From Nipponacmea schrenckii (lineage: Eukaryota > Mollusca > Gastropoda > Lottiidae): a stretch of 64,000 nucleotides of DNA. Shown in pieces: positions 48,263 through 60,750 of this stretch; within the stretch, counting starts at the first letter, position 1; every line of letters starts with the position of its first letter. The notes under the pieces are model-generated. The model did no database searches. It saw only the letters and a program-made list of their open reading frames with translations, and was not told the DNA's origin. Both the position numbers and the translations under genes were made by a program. The stretch spans positions 3,982,208 to 4,046,207 of the forward strand of contig CM060203.1 of NCBI GenBank assembly GCA_030562195.1, given 5' to 3'.

Positions 48263-49409
48263 AGTAATCTATTAGAATTAGACTTGTTGGTAATAACTGA
48301 TATTATTGGTATGATGGATGTAATCTTAGCACTCTAACCGACCATTTAACGCCCATTAAACTATGGGATTGACAGACATTTTTAAGAGAACTCATCTCAT
48401 ACTCAATCCTCGTCTGGAAAAGAAGTTTTGGAAATGCTCAAAAGCCATCTGCAATCCGTTGGCTTCGTGGGTGCCTCTAGTAACCCCAAAGCTTCGGCCT
48501 CCAGGGGTTTCGACATCTCTTATATTTGGACTCTCCCTAGGGCATTTCTAAATACGTACCTGGCACTGATTATTTGAATGGAATAGATGTTTGATTAATT
48601 AAAGCGCCATTAGCAAATCATTTTGCTCACATCTCTTTAAACCAACATATCTGTGTGTACACTATATACTGGATCAACTATAAGTATGGTTTAATATACT
48701 GCTTAGATAATAATATTCACGTTTGTTACATTACAATCACAATAGATGCACAGTTGTCCTTCTGAATTTTTCTGAATTTCTAAAAATTAACCGTCAGTCA
48801 AAAGATTTATAGTTTTTCTAAAGCACACTATAGAGAAAATAACCTTTAGAACACTGATGGACACTTTTTATATTTATTTTAGTCCACTATATAATTTGTT
48901 TTATTAAACTAATCTCAGTCACGCAATGGTAATATTACTTTTATCATGTCCTACAAATTACTCAGATGGTTTTTAGTCTGGATTATTATCCTTCCAATTT
49001 TTCTTACTTACAGAGAGATTTACTATCGGAGATCTTTTGAGTATAAGAATATTAAGCTAGAAGAGAAGTTGACATCCGGTAGGACATTTAACAACGCAAA
49101 TTAAGTCAAACATATGTTGCAGGTAATATTTGGTACAGAAATGGATGTCCGAGATCCGATATTGAAAGGTCATCGACTAGTTACAACAGGTAAATGTAGT
49201 CAGACATTCGGTACAAAGCCGTGCGGCATGGTACTTTAGTTGACTTCTGGACAGTTGACTTCAGGATACATATCAAGACAGTAGGTACACATATAGAGTT
49301 CAGCATTTACATCTACTGTAGGCTTTAGGTGATGGCGTCACAAAGCTGTGAATGTCTATCTTGTGTCTTGATATTAGTTAATAAGGCTACATGATAAATT
49401 GTTTAGCTG
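48263..49409. other. Intergenic, nothing recognised
   Basis: There is no supported gene; the 62-codon plus-strand frame at 48363-48551 has no recognisable domain. Confidence 0.4.
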
Positions 49410-49502
49410 TTCCAGCAAGTCTACCCGTCTTCATTAGCCCATAAGGTGCAGAAGAGTAGGACGTAAAACTCCATTCATTTCATTTCATTTCCAGCAATTC
49501 TA
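49410..49502 (+). mobile_element. 5'-truncated SINE A tail with 14-bp target duplication
   Basis: A 65-bp insert (49424-49488) identical in its core to the 3' end of the full SINE at 53424-53768: CGTCTTCATTAGCCCATAAG, then GGTGCAGAAGAGTAGGACGT, ending in CATTTCATTT. It is flanked by TTCCAGCAAGTCTA and TTCCAGCAATTCTA, a target duplication with one mismatch. Confidence 0.88.
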
Positions 49503-52260
49503 GTTATAATTAATAACAGCCAGATTAAAGATTTGATAAGTATATTTCCTTATAAATACGATGATTAATTAGCCTTGTGTTCGATTGTCCTCCTATACCT
49601 TTTAACTATTTAATCAAGGATGTGTTCGATATTGTTGATGAGGCCAATATTCGGTTTTCTGTGGTCAAGATATTTTATCTGCTAATTATTGATACTACAA
49701 ACGACATTAAGACTTGATAGCGGGAGAGTAACCTCGAGCAATACTGATGTTTTCTCTCACATTTACATGTAATATATTTTTGGGATACTAGTAGATAGAA
49801 TTGGAATAGTTCAAATTAACTATATATCCGCAATGAGATTTAAAGCCAGACATTGACGGAAGAAAACCCTCAAATTTCTAATGGCTTATTACTTTTCTGC
49901 CAGAAATAGGAAAACAACGTTTTTTAAGTTGAATTGAATTAAGGTTTTATGTCCAGAAGCTTCGCTAGCAATATTGGTGAGTAAAGGTGGTAGACAATTA
50001 GAATTCGTTGTCGACTCTTCAATTTAATGCTAGTTACTTTCTCGAAATACAACATAGTCAACTACTCGTGAAATGGCATTAGGAAGAGTCCTTCGCATGT
50101 TTTCTAGTCCTGGATCTAAATTCAGGATTTTGGCATTTAATTTCTTTTTGCTTTGTCTTTAAAAGGCTGACCGGGTTTAAGAAGATAAATACACACAAAT
50201 ATATATGAAATTAACACGCTGAAAAAGTGAAGGAAGTTAACCAACAACTGATGCATTCGACTAGAAATTAAAATCTAATGTCTCTTCTCATCAATGAATC
50301 TATCCGTGTGTCGTGTTTTATAAGATAATTAAATTAAGATTAAATTGTTATCCTGAAAAGCGCCACAATATCTAAGAGAAATACATGGTTGCATTTCTCG
50401 AAATCATTACTGAATGATAAATGATGATTAGCTCTGTGGAATACGTAATATAAACTTTTAACGGTTTGACTGACCTCCTGTAACATAATCTTAACAAACT
50501 AATCGTTCAATAACAAGCTGTCTGCAGAAACCATGAAAGTTTATATCAATCTGACTGTTACATTTTTAAACGTTTCCCATTTTGCAACCACCTTATATAC
50601 TTATACTTAAACCAACTCAACCAGCCCACAGGTAAGAAGAGTTGCTCTTGAACAGACATATGCAATTGTAGAATTTTCATTTAAAGATAATGATACCCTA
50701 TCAGATTGCTGACTTAAGTTATATTTATAGCACGTTTTCATGGGTTAACCGATTAAAACAACGAGCCCGAAGGGCGAGGCTTTTAAAATCAGTTATGTTA
50801 TAAATGTTTTACACCCTGATTTAAACGATCTGGCAGATGTAAGTCGTGCTATAATATCGATTTAAACGATTTATATCACACTTATGTGCCGCCTACCGTT
50901 TATACAATGAAAAGATCAAGAAACTGCCGATATTATGGTTTGATTAATTCTAAAATATATTGAAATGTGAATTTTTATGTAAGGGATAGTTCGGAAAAAC
51001 ACTTGCTTTAGCTAACAAGAATGGTCCTGCTTCTATTGCCTTCTGTTATAGCAATAGGTTACGTTGGCCATCACCATTGGAATAAAAATAAACATCAGAT
51101 ATCAAAAGTTATATTTCATAATTGACAAAAGTATTCAAAAAATAATATCACAATTAATTTATAATCTCGGATTAAAAGTCTACAGCTCGTGGGGTGGGTT
51201 TCGCTTCCGCTGTCTGCATTCCCGGAGTTTTAACTGAAACATAAATGATAATAAGCGCTACAAATATGAATGAATTACCGAGTCTCAAACTTTAGATTCG
51301 TTTTAGTATTGTGTTAAAGACCATGAAATCTTGTTTGAGTAAGTTTTCTTTGAATTTCATAAAATCTTATATAGCCCTATGATAATAGAATGGATTTGTA
51401 AATTCGTTTAAAAATACATAGTACAGTTAACATATATGATAAAAGGCAAGGAAGAAAGGCATGCATGTACATTTTTTTCATGTGGTTATCGTGACTGACA
51501 TTAAGTTGAATAATATGATTGAAAAACAACATCAATACGTTTAATAGAAGGCATGCAAGTCTGGGTTATAAGTAAGATATGTAAAGTAGGATGATTGATA
51601 AATGAAATTATACTATAGATGGAAACGATAGAACCATTAAAGTTGGGTTCTCTTCTTGATTAATCGGTTTATCTAATGAATTATTCTTAATTCATCAAAT
51701 AGTAGGCCCTATGTCACATAGAAAGGCTTAGGGAATCCATTTAACTCTAATTCGCTTTGAAACGCTTGATTTAGACTCCATAATGTTTTATAACCAAAAA
51801 GTCACCATGAAGTGAAGCGACGTACATGTATTTGAAGTAATTTTCGCTGTTATTATGAACTTAACCTTTTGAAAAGGAGATGCGGTTATTTAAATAAATT
51901 ATTTTCTATTGCTAGAGATAATAAATGGAATACAAAAATATGAGAGAAACGATGGTAACTATGCATGCGTGCTCATCTAAGAATGATATTCTACTGATTG
52001 GGCCAAACGAGGAAATTACTTAGGGACTTGTAAGACAAACTGACTCTTTTCCCGATCATTAAAACACATCCTGTAGTTGATGGAAATAAGTATAAGCCAT
52101 TCAATTATCGAATATATATGATTAAATGAAATAAGAGAACTCAACTTTGATATGAATAGTCTGGAAAAGATGAATACATACTAAGAAAGAGTTATATATT
52201 ATGTGTGCATGCTGTGTTATTAACCAAGGAAGTGCATAATAAAACGTGCATAACAACCTG
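49503..52260. other. Intergenic / 3' flank of cadherin gene
   Basis: There is no supported gene. A short GC-rich hairpin word (GAGCCCGAAGGGCGAGG, about 50764-50780) looks like the edge of a mobile element, but its partner end was not found. The right part is the 3' UTR side of the minus-strand cadherin gene. Confidence 0.4.
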
Positions 52261-55200
52261 TTACAGCGTGCCCTCATTGGAATATATAATCGCTCTTGGT
52301 CGTACAGGACTCTCTATTACTCGGAAGGGACTTACAACAGGGCGGAATGGACTGACGTCCGAATGAAAGGGACTGACTTCCGATTTAAAAGGATAGAGAG
52401 ATAGGCGTCTGGGGCTGTTGATAGGTTCAAAAGGATTGAGAGAATGGCGACGAAGCGTTAGGTCTGGTTGAAATGGGCTGACGGAGAGTTGATTGGGGTT
52501 TGTTTCCTGTAGAAAAGGAGTGGTGGATAGTCCCCTTGGTGTTGGTTCTGGGTTAAAAGGGCTGACAGATAATCGGCGAGGGTTTTCGGTTAATCGAGCA
52601 GGGCTGTATTCTCGACCGGTGGATTGGACTGATGGACGATGCATCATGTAGTCGCCTGAAATTACCATTAAGTAAAAAAATTTAACTAATAAAATCATCC
52701 AGCACACATTAGAAAACAAATAAATGAATAAGTCAGTAAATTTCACCTTACCCTTATTGTCTCTTTTATCATCGAAAACTTCTTCCTCTTCAGCTGAAAA
52801 AAAAACCATTCAGAGGTTTCAATTATAACAGTGCATCGCGAACCTTTTTTTCGAAATGTGTTGGAACGTAATTTTTAATCAAGAGAACAAGCCAGTTTGG
52901 GAACACGCGAATACCATATGATTAATGATGTCGTCACTGAACGTTATCTTTACTCTGTGCATAAGCTATGACTCAATGACTTAAATTATATGAAGAAATT
53001 AAACGAACAAGGTATACAGACCTTCAAAAACGCCACTTTCAGCGTCTCCATCCGGTCGTTTCTCCGTTTTGAAATCATTGTGTAATTGTCTGGGGGTTGT
53101 TCCCTTATTAGCTTGTGGAGGCGAAGCTTTCTTTGGAGTAGGATTGGCTTGTTGGGGACGTACCATGTTCGTTTTAGCACTAGAAAATACATACTAGAAA
53201 TTGATAAAACATTTTCAATTCGTATTAAAGTTAAAATATAGTACATGTGCTGTGATAGTTGTTGGAAAATACCTTTATTTGCTTGTGACAAAAATAGATT
53301 CAGTCCATACCAAACACTACACTGAAGTGTGATCAATTTTGATGGATTCAGAATGATGCATCATTCTTTAGCCTGATCGTTATTGGTTATTTAAGTTAAA
53401 GCTTACCATTTGAAAAATTTCTCGGAGCCGCGGTGGCTCAGTGGGTTAGACGCATGCTCGCTAACCTGAAGGTCCAGGGTTCAATCCCGGCAAAGGTCGA
53501 GATGAACTTTCGGATTTTTCAGCCCGGTTTCCCCTTGTCAGTGATGCAGGTCGGAGGGACTGACATGGAAAAAGCGTCTAGTCGTTCGGATAGGACAATA
53601 AACCGAGGCCCCGTGTGCTACAGGCTGTGCACGTTAAAGATCCCTCGACAGTTGGAAATCGCAAGAGAAGGCAAAATTTCCCTCATTGCACACTGTATGG
53701 CGTTGCCCGTCTTCATTAGCCCATAAGGTGCAGAAGAGTAGGACGTAAAACTCCATTCAATTCATTTTTTTGAAAAATTTCTCATTTTACTAAACCTTAT
53801 ACATGTATCCTTTTTCAGTTAAGTGTTTTTTTTAGGACAAATCCCTCAGTTCCAAAACAATACTCTCTCACAAGAGGTTACGCCTACATACCTGCGCCTG
53901 TGCTTTCGTAACATCACTTAACCGTAGTGTTACAACCCACAATTCCTAAATCGAGGTATTGGGTAAGTAAGTTTTACCTTGGATTGTTACAGCATATTCT
54001 GCTGCATCGAATAACAAAACACATCGTTCCAATAACTGCTACCAAGCCCAGCACACCAGCCAATGCTAACAGGACAATATTCCAAGGATCGTCGTAAAAG
54101 TCAGGCTCGGGTGGTGGATCAGTTACCGTTGTCGGAATCGTGGTAGGTTCCGGAGTCGTTACCTCCGGTGTCGTAGTTGGGGGTGGAGGTGGTAGAGTTG
54201 TTGGTACGTAAGGCGGTGGAGTTGTTGGACAAGCAACACCAATAACCGACAATTGTTTGACGTCGCTGTATTTGACAGGCTCGCCTTTATCTTTTGCCTT
54301 GATATTGATTGTGTCAAACTGATTGTGAAATGGAGCCTTCGTCAATAACAATTCACCATTGGGCTGTAGTGACATTGTGTCTGTTGTTGCCGCCTCAAAC
54401 TCCACCTCGCCATTAACCCCGGGGTCAGCATCTTGAGCTGTTATTGTAGTGATTAATCCAGGATCGATGCAATCTTGAAATGTAAATGTTGTTTGAAAGG
54501 CGTCCAGAATCGGCGCGTTGTCGTTAACGTCGTTTATTGTTACTGTTACTTTGGCGGGATCAGAATTAAGCCCCGCCTTATCGGTGACATAAACGTCGAT
54601 TTCTTTCGTCACACTCTCAGCGCCACCTATACTAAAATACCTGTTTGTGTACAGACGACCTGTCTTTTCGTCAATTTCAAACGGAGCCGCTGTTTTCGGA
54701 TTGGAAAGTTTATAGGTAAGCTCGTCGTCAGCATCTGGGTCTTTAGGATCATACTCGGGCTGGAAGTCGATCTGAAATAATCACAATGGGATGGTAAAAC
54801 ATCTGCAGAGACATGAAGAGGGAGGTGGATGAACAGGTTTAATTTCAAAGAAGCTTTCGTGAAAGATAAGACGAGTTCTGTCCCATGTTAAATTAATCCT
54901 ATTTCCGTGTTTGATGCATTTAACCAACACAGCAATAAGTTCTTCGAGGGTGATTATGAATACTGTTTTCTAACAAGGGTAATAACTCTTTTACTTACCG
55001 ATCCTTCTTGAACTGAGTAAACGGCCTTAAATAAACTAAGATTTGGTTTTTCGTTGACATTTTTGAATATTACTTTTACCCAGGCTGGTTTGGATGGACA
55101 TTTTCCCTTCTGGTAGAAAATTGTTATGTTGAGAGACGGGGTTTTTTCAAAGTCGTATCCTGCCGAGGGACTGATAATGTAGGGATTTTTATAACCTAGA

Positions 55201-58200
55201 ATAAACCGAAACATCCTCCGTCATATAAACTTATTTTCCTTATTATTCCGACATTTGTATCATTGATCATAGAACCATGATAAACCTCGAAATATAACAT
55301 TTAGACATCTATTTTAATTGTTATTTAAACGGCTGTTCGTCCAAAAGACTAATGGTCTCTCATACTCTACATTTGCCTCATATTATTTAGAAAGTAGCTA
55401 ACGATTTAAACTGTTTTCAATAGTTACAAAAGGAATTAACTCACTGGTAGTTCCACATCCTCCTCTATTGACAGTGTTTTCAAATCCTGTGGGGTCAGTA
55501 CCAATAGTACATGTCCCGTCCTTACCACCCACATTTGGGCCCTTGAAAAACGTGTAGAACACTTTATTCTCATTCCATTGTATTTCTCGATTAAGACTGG
55601 TCACCTGGGGTGTATGATTATCTAGAAGCAGAAGATAGTGGTTGAGTAGATTAGACTGTATGCAGTGAGGAAACGTTACTAGTATGTGATTCCATCGACT
55701 TTGACTTGAAAAACTGTTATTTATAGAAAAAAATTTGAAAAAAAAAACGGATGGTTTTTTAAATAGTGTTGCCCATAGAACTAATTGTTTACAAACCTAA
55801 TGTGATTGACACGGTAGTGGTACCAACTGGTGGATTGAAGCCATCAGAAACTATCAGTTTTAATTTAATCTGTTCTTCACACACCTCCGACAGATCGGTT
55901 AGTCTATTCAACTGGGCATCAGAATTAGTTAACTCTATAATATAATCAAGACAATTTCTGACTTCTCATTCCTATTTTAACAAAAATCCAACACGCCGAA
56001 AGCAGGATTTGCCCCCACCTTCAGCAAATGATAGCTTTTCCAGGTCCATTCAAATCATCTTCGTAATTAGTTTGATATCTTTGTGGGCTGCACAAGTATT
56101 TCTAGTACTTACTCTGTATAGCAAACTTAGATTTATAAGTGTGTGGTTCGATTGTCCAGGTCAAAATATCATTATCATAGTCTTTTGCTTCCAGTTTAGT
56201 TATGATATTAGAAGCACCATTAACTACAGAAACTGAAATATAACATAGATTATCATAAATATAGCATCAATTACCATAACACAAATATAGCATGAAAGTA
56301 GCGTTCATGATTAAATTCCTTTTCACTATTATGTATAGGCTAACGTCAGAGTCACCAATGTTTCCACAACAATTTTTTAGAAAATTCAAATGTACAAGAA
56401 TCACATAATTTGTTACTCTAAACTGGAGTTTAGTCACTTTCGTTATCCCTATAGGCTTACATCTTTTTTTATTATGTCAGTATATAAGTATAAAGGTACC
56501 AATTTTTGGTAAATAGACACGGACACGAACCATTCATAGAGCTGTTTATCACGTGCATTCTGCGTGACAAATAAGTATGGTATAAGGTGCATTTACTAGA
56601 AGGTATGACTATACTTACTGGAGGTAGATTTAGTAAAATATGGTGAAGAATTTGGTGTAACCTTCAGTATAACATTAGTATTGTCTAGGTTAGCTCCGTT
56701 CTGACACGACACACCTATTTTATACTCGTTAGTCTTATCGTAGTCTAGAGTTGTCGGCCCTTTATAGTGTAAACAGTAGTTTGATCCTGAATCAGAAGAG
56801 TGAAGACAATATATTATCTGGAATACTTCATGCTACCTTAGAGGTTTCCACTTTCCACTTTGGTGAAGTCTTATAGTGTGGCTAATGTATTTGAAACGTG
56901 GGTTCATTCATTGTATCAGAGAATACTATTGGATAATTATGTATTGTGGACACAGTATTAAATGCTGTGAAGGGTATCATAAATTTTCTAAATTATTTAA
57001 AGTCCACACCTTCGACGTTATTGTCGATGTTTTGAAACCAGAACACAACAAAAATATATCCTTAGTGGGTCATTTTGTAAAAGTTTACTTACCACCTTCA
57101 GGTATCCAGACACCAAAACAATTTCCACAGTAACTACCAATAACTGTTCCCATACTGACCAGGGCGGGGCATGTAAAACAAATACTTTGGGGGTAGGTCT
57201 GACTTTCCTTTAGTGTCCATCTTATATCAACTCCAGAGGTTATAGCCTGCAAATACAAATAAGCATAATACGGACAAAACACTTGGAGATAATATTCTGA
57301 GAATACAGAATTAGGTCTGATATCAACACCAGGGGTTATAGCCTGCAAATACAAATAAGCATAATATTCTGAGAATACAGAATTAGGTCTGATATCAACT
57401 CCAGGGGTTATAGCCTGCAAATACAAATAAGCATAATATTCTGAGAATACAGAATTAGGTCTGATATCAACTCCAGGGGTTATAGCCTGCAAATACAAAT
57501 AAGCATAATATTCTGAGAATACAGAATTAGGTCTGATATCAACACCAGAGGTTATAGTCTGGTAAAACAGAATCAGGTTTGATATCAACACCCAAGGATA
57601 ATACTCTGGAAATACAGAATCAGGTCTGATATTAACACCAGGGCTTATAGTCTGGTAATACAGAGTCAGGTCTGATATCAACAACCAAGGATAATGCTCA
57701 GTAAATACAGAATCAGATCTGATATCAACACCCAAGGATAATACTCTGGAAATACAGAATCAGGTCTGATATCAACACCAGGGGTTATAGTCTGGTAAAA
57801 CAGAATCAGGTTTGATATCAACACCCAAGGATAATACTCTGGAAATACAGAATCAGGTCTGATATTAACACCAGGGCTTATAGTCTGGTAATACAGAGTC
57901 AGGTCTGATATCAACAACCAAGGATAATGCTCAGTAAATACAGAATCAGATCTGATATCAACACCCAAGGATAATACTCTGGAAATACAGAATCAGGTCT
58001 GATATCAACACCAGGGGTTATAGTCTGGTAAAACAGAATCAGGTTTGATATCAACACCCAAGGATAATACTCTGGAAATACAGAATCAGGTCTGATATTA
58101 ACACCAGGGCTTATAGTCTGGTAATACAGAGTCAGGTCTGATATCAACAACCAAGGATAATGCTCAGTAAATACAGAATCAGATCTGATATCAACACCCA

Positions 58201-59358
58201 AGGATAATACTCTGGAAATACAGAATCAGGTCTGATATCAACACCAGGGGTTATAGTCTGGTAATACAGAATCAGGTTTGATATCAACACCCAAGGATAA
58301 TACTCCGGAAATACAGAATCAGGTCTGATATTAACACAAGGGGTTATAATCTGGTAATACAGAATAAGGTCTGATATCAAGACCCAAGTTCAGTAATTAC
58401 AGAATCGGATCTGATATCAACACCCAGGGATAATACTCTAGTAATACAGAATCAGATCTGATATTAACACCAGGGGTTATAGTCTGGTAATACAGAATCA
58501 GGTCTGATATCAAAACCCAAGGATAATACTTCGGAAATACAGAATCAGGTCTGATATCAACACCCAAGGATAATACTCTGGAAATACAGAATCAGGTCTG
58601 ATATCAACAACAAAGGATAACACTTTGGAAATTCAGAATCGGACTGATATCAACACCCAAGGATAATACTTTGGAAATACAGAATCAGATCTGATATCAA
58701 CACCAAAGGATAATACTTTAGAAATACAGAATCAGGTCTGATATCAACACCCAAGGGTAATACTCTGGTAATACAGAATCAGGTTTGATATCAACACCAA
58801 GTGGGTTATAGTCTGGAAATACAGAATCGGGTCTGATATCAGCAACTGGGGTTTATACTCTGGTAATACAGAATCAGGTTTGATGTCAACACCCGAGGTT
58901 TATACTCTGGTAATACAGAATCGGGTTTGATATATAACACCCGAGGATAATACTCTGGAAATAAAGAATAGGGTGCAATATCAACACGTATGGATAATAC
59001 TCTGGTAATACAGAATCAGGTTTGATATCAACACCTGAGGTTTATTCTCTGGTAATACAGCATCAGGTTTGATATATAACATTCGAGGATAATACTCTGG
59101 AAATACAGAATAGGGTGCAATATCACACGAAATTGACAAAATTCGTTTTCGTCAATTCTCTAACATGGAAGATACATTATTAATACGTTCATTCTGTTAA
59201 CGTTGTCTTTATACATTCTATAACTGGCAGTGGGTCCAATAATCTACACGATAACGCTCCTCTTTTTCTGGATATATTACTTAAACGGAAATTTGACTTA
59301 CCTCTTGTCCACAAATACAGTAAATATTAACACAAGCTATGATAATTAATAATATCAT
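52261..59358 (-). CDS. Single-pass cadherin-family protein, 11 coding exons
   Basis: Exons by eye, minus strand: 59358-59302, 57246-57093, 56786-56619, 56232-56113, 55934-55797, 55621-55445, 55195-54999, 54771-53978, 53179-53022, 52793-52752, 52655-52261. All borders are AG/GT and all phases fit (2400 bases, 799 residues). Residues 1-19 are a signal peptide. Residues 20-70 form a Cys-rich N-terminus. Exons 3-7 encode degenerate cadherin-like repeats (SPYF, DNHTPQV, NVNEKP at the usual inter-repeat positions). Exon 8 has two repeats with clear calcium motifs (DPDADDE, DVNDNAP at 418-424, DADPGVNG), a Pro/Thr-rich stalk (about 518-563) and a transmembrane helix (about 568-592). The cytoplasmic tail of about 207 residues holds repeated SPF/TPF/NPF motifs and no catenin-binding region that I recognise. 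Family role: calcium-dependent adhesion or recognition at the cell surface. The exon 2 acceptor is ambiguous because four in-frame copies exist. Confidence 0.85.
53409..53783 (+). mobile_element. Full-length SINE A (tRNA-headed), perfect 15-bp target duplication
   Basis: The element is 53424-53768; TTTGAAAAATTTCTC flanks it at 53409-53423 and 53769-53783. The head GGTGGCTCAGTGGGTTAGAC (A box) and GGTTCAATCCC (B box) form a tRNA-like module, closest by eye to tRNA-Val with AAC at the anticodon position. The conserved body has GTGCTACAGGCTGTGCACGT and TAAAGATCCCTC. The tail is GGTGCAGAAGAGTAGGACGT then ACTCCATTCAATTCA. The body resembles SINEs with a conserved central domain found across animals; which superfamily is undecided. 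It lies in intron 8 of the cadherin gene, in the opposite orientation. The 97-codon frame across it is not a gene. Confidence 0.93.
57240..59130. repeat. Tandem array filling cadherin intron 1 (72-, 47- and 233-bp units)
   Basis: Three zones. First, 57240-57550: units of 72 bp (one of 96) that include a copy of the exon 2 splice acceptor and the first 27 bases of exon 2. Second, 57550-58380: about 47-bp units organised as a 233-bp higher-order repeat, three near-identical copies (starts shift by 233 at about 57678, 57911 and 58144). Third, 58380-59130: degenerate units of about 47 bp. Every unit shares AGGTCTGATATCAACACC. Long minus-strand open frames in the second and third zones are by-products. 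Confidence 0.93.
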
Positions 59359-60600
59359 AATTATAGATCAAAATCACAATAAAACACTAAGAAAATATAA
59401 AAAATAAGTCACGAATGCGTTTTCGATGGCCTTGAGATCTTTGGTTGTATTTCTACTAGAAGTAAGAACCAAATCAGAATAATTTCAAAATGAGGGATCA
59501 GGTATTTTCTTCGTTTAAAACTTTTTGCCCTTAATCCCCCACACCTCTAAATCATTTACACACAAAGTCTACATTCTGGTTTCACTTTCCTAGAACAATC
59601 GCGCAATGTACGTGCGTTAATCCATCGTCAAAAATAAAATCAACACGTTATATAGAAAAATAAATCCAATTTATTCCAGAAGAATTGAAAGATTTAGGGT
59701 AATCCTAATGTCGCGATTAAGATTTAAATTCGTCTCTCAAACAAGGGAAATTGTGGACGTATATCAAAACATTCTTCAGCATACTCTTAATCGTCCCCGA
59801 ACAACAGGACGTTATTTGGTAGCCAACTATCGCCATTTTGAAAATATTTACCCCCTAGCTGACGTCTTTTATCGTTAAAGATTTACGAAATGTCTGCCCA
59901 TTGTTGACAATGCCCGTTTTGTTAATTGAGTTGATCGAATAATGATCAATAACAAATCGTTTATAAGAAATAAGAAATGATTGTCTAGTTACTGAATGCA
60001 TTCTTATTGAGTCTTCTGACGTCTCGATTTAAAGTTAAGATGTCTCTGTGTTTTGTTTAAGATTCTTGTGAAGCCAGGATCTGAAGTCTCGATTAAAAGT
60101 TTAAGCCCTTATTGGACAATAAACAGAGTGCTACAGAAAGTTAGCGCTAGAGAATCTTCGATAGTGTTAGAAATCGAAAAACACAAATCTAATACCGCGT
60201 TCCTATGAAAAAAAATGTCCTCTTTGCCCATGACCATTTCGTTAGTTCAATCACTTCAAAAAATATATTTAATTTTCTTGAAAAGCCATGAAGCAATATA
60301 CATGTATTTCATATTGAATGTATTTCTACGATATAATCTCCATATTTTTTTTTATAGAAATGATGTCACATTCGTCAGTTATTTGTGATTATGTTCAAAT
60401 CAACTTAGTTTTATAGGCTTAATAGTCTCTATTTTGGGAGAATATAACTTTAAGACCTTGTCTATTTGAGGTGAAAACTGCGTATGATTCTATTGTTGTT
60501 TATTGTCATATAGTCAGTATTGTATATCTACTAACACAAACATAGACTTTCTATAAGTCACAAGACGGAAAAACTCTACTGAAAGTTACTGACATACTTT
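59359..60600. promoter_or_regulatory. 5' flank of the cadherin gene
   Basis: This is upstream of the signal-peptide exon on the minus strand, so the promoter and any 5' UTR should lie here. No core element could be fixed and no other gene is seen. Confidence 0.4.
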
Positions 60601-60750
60601 TCTGAAAGGGCCGTTACAGAGATACGTGATATTCATGGCGTTACTGAGATACGTTTCAAAAAGGGCCGTTATAGAGATACGTGATATCCATGGCGTTATT
60701 GAGATACGTTTCAGAATGGGCCGTTATAGAGATACGTGATATTAATGCGG
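60601..60750. repeat. 55-bp tandem repeat, 2.6 copies
   Basis: GGCCGTTAYAGAGATACGTG starts units at 60609, 60664 and 60719, with GGCGTTAYTGAGATACGTTT in between. The unit itself is two related halves sharing GAGATACGT. Confidence 0.85.

Noticed and set aside
48363..48551. 62-codon plus-strand frame in a GC-richer patch
   Set aside because: No domain; the patch may be a mobile-element fragment but no ends or second copy were found.
53424..53500. True tRNA gene
   Set aside because: A and B boxes are present, but the acceptor stem does not pair and the module continues into the SINE body.
53433..53726. 97-codon frame in the cadherin intron
   Set aside because: It is the translation of the SINE, whose boundaries are fixed by the target duplication.
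57678..58380. Repeated minus-strand open frames of 78-96 codons
   Set aside because: They follow the 233-bp higher-order repeat in intron 1 of the cadherin gene and are not joined to exons; only the 72-bp zone next to exon 2 keeps the gene's frame.
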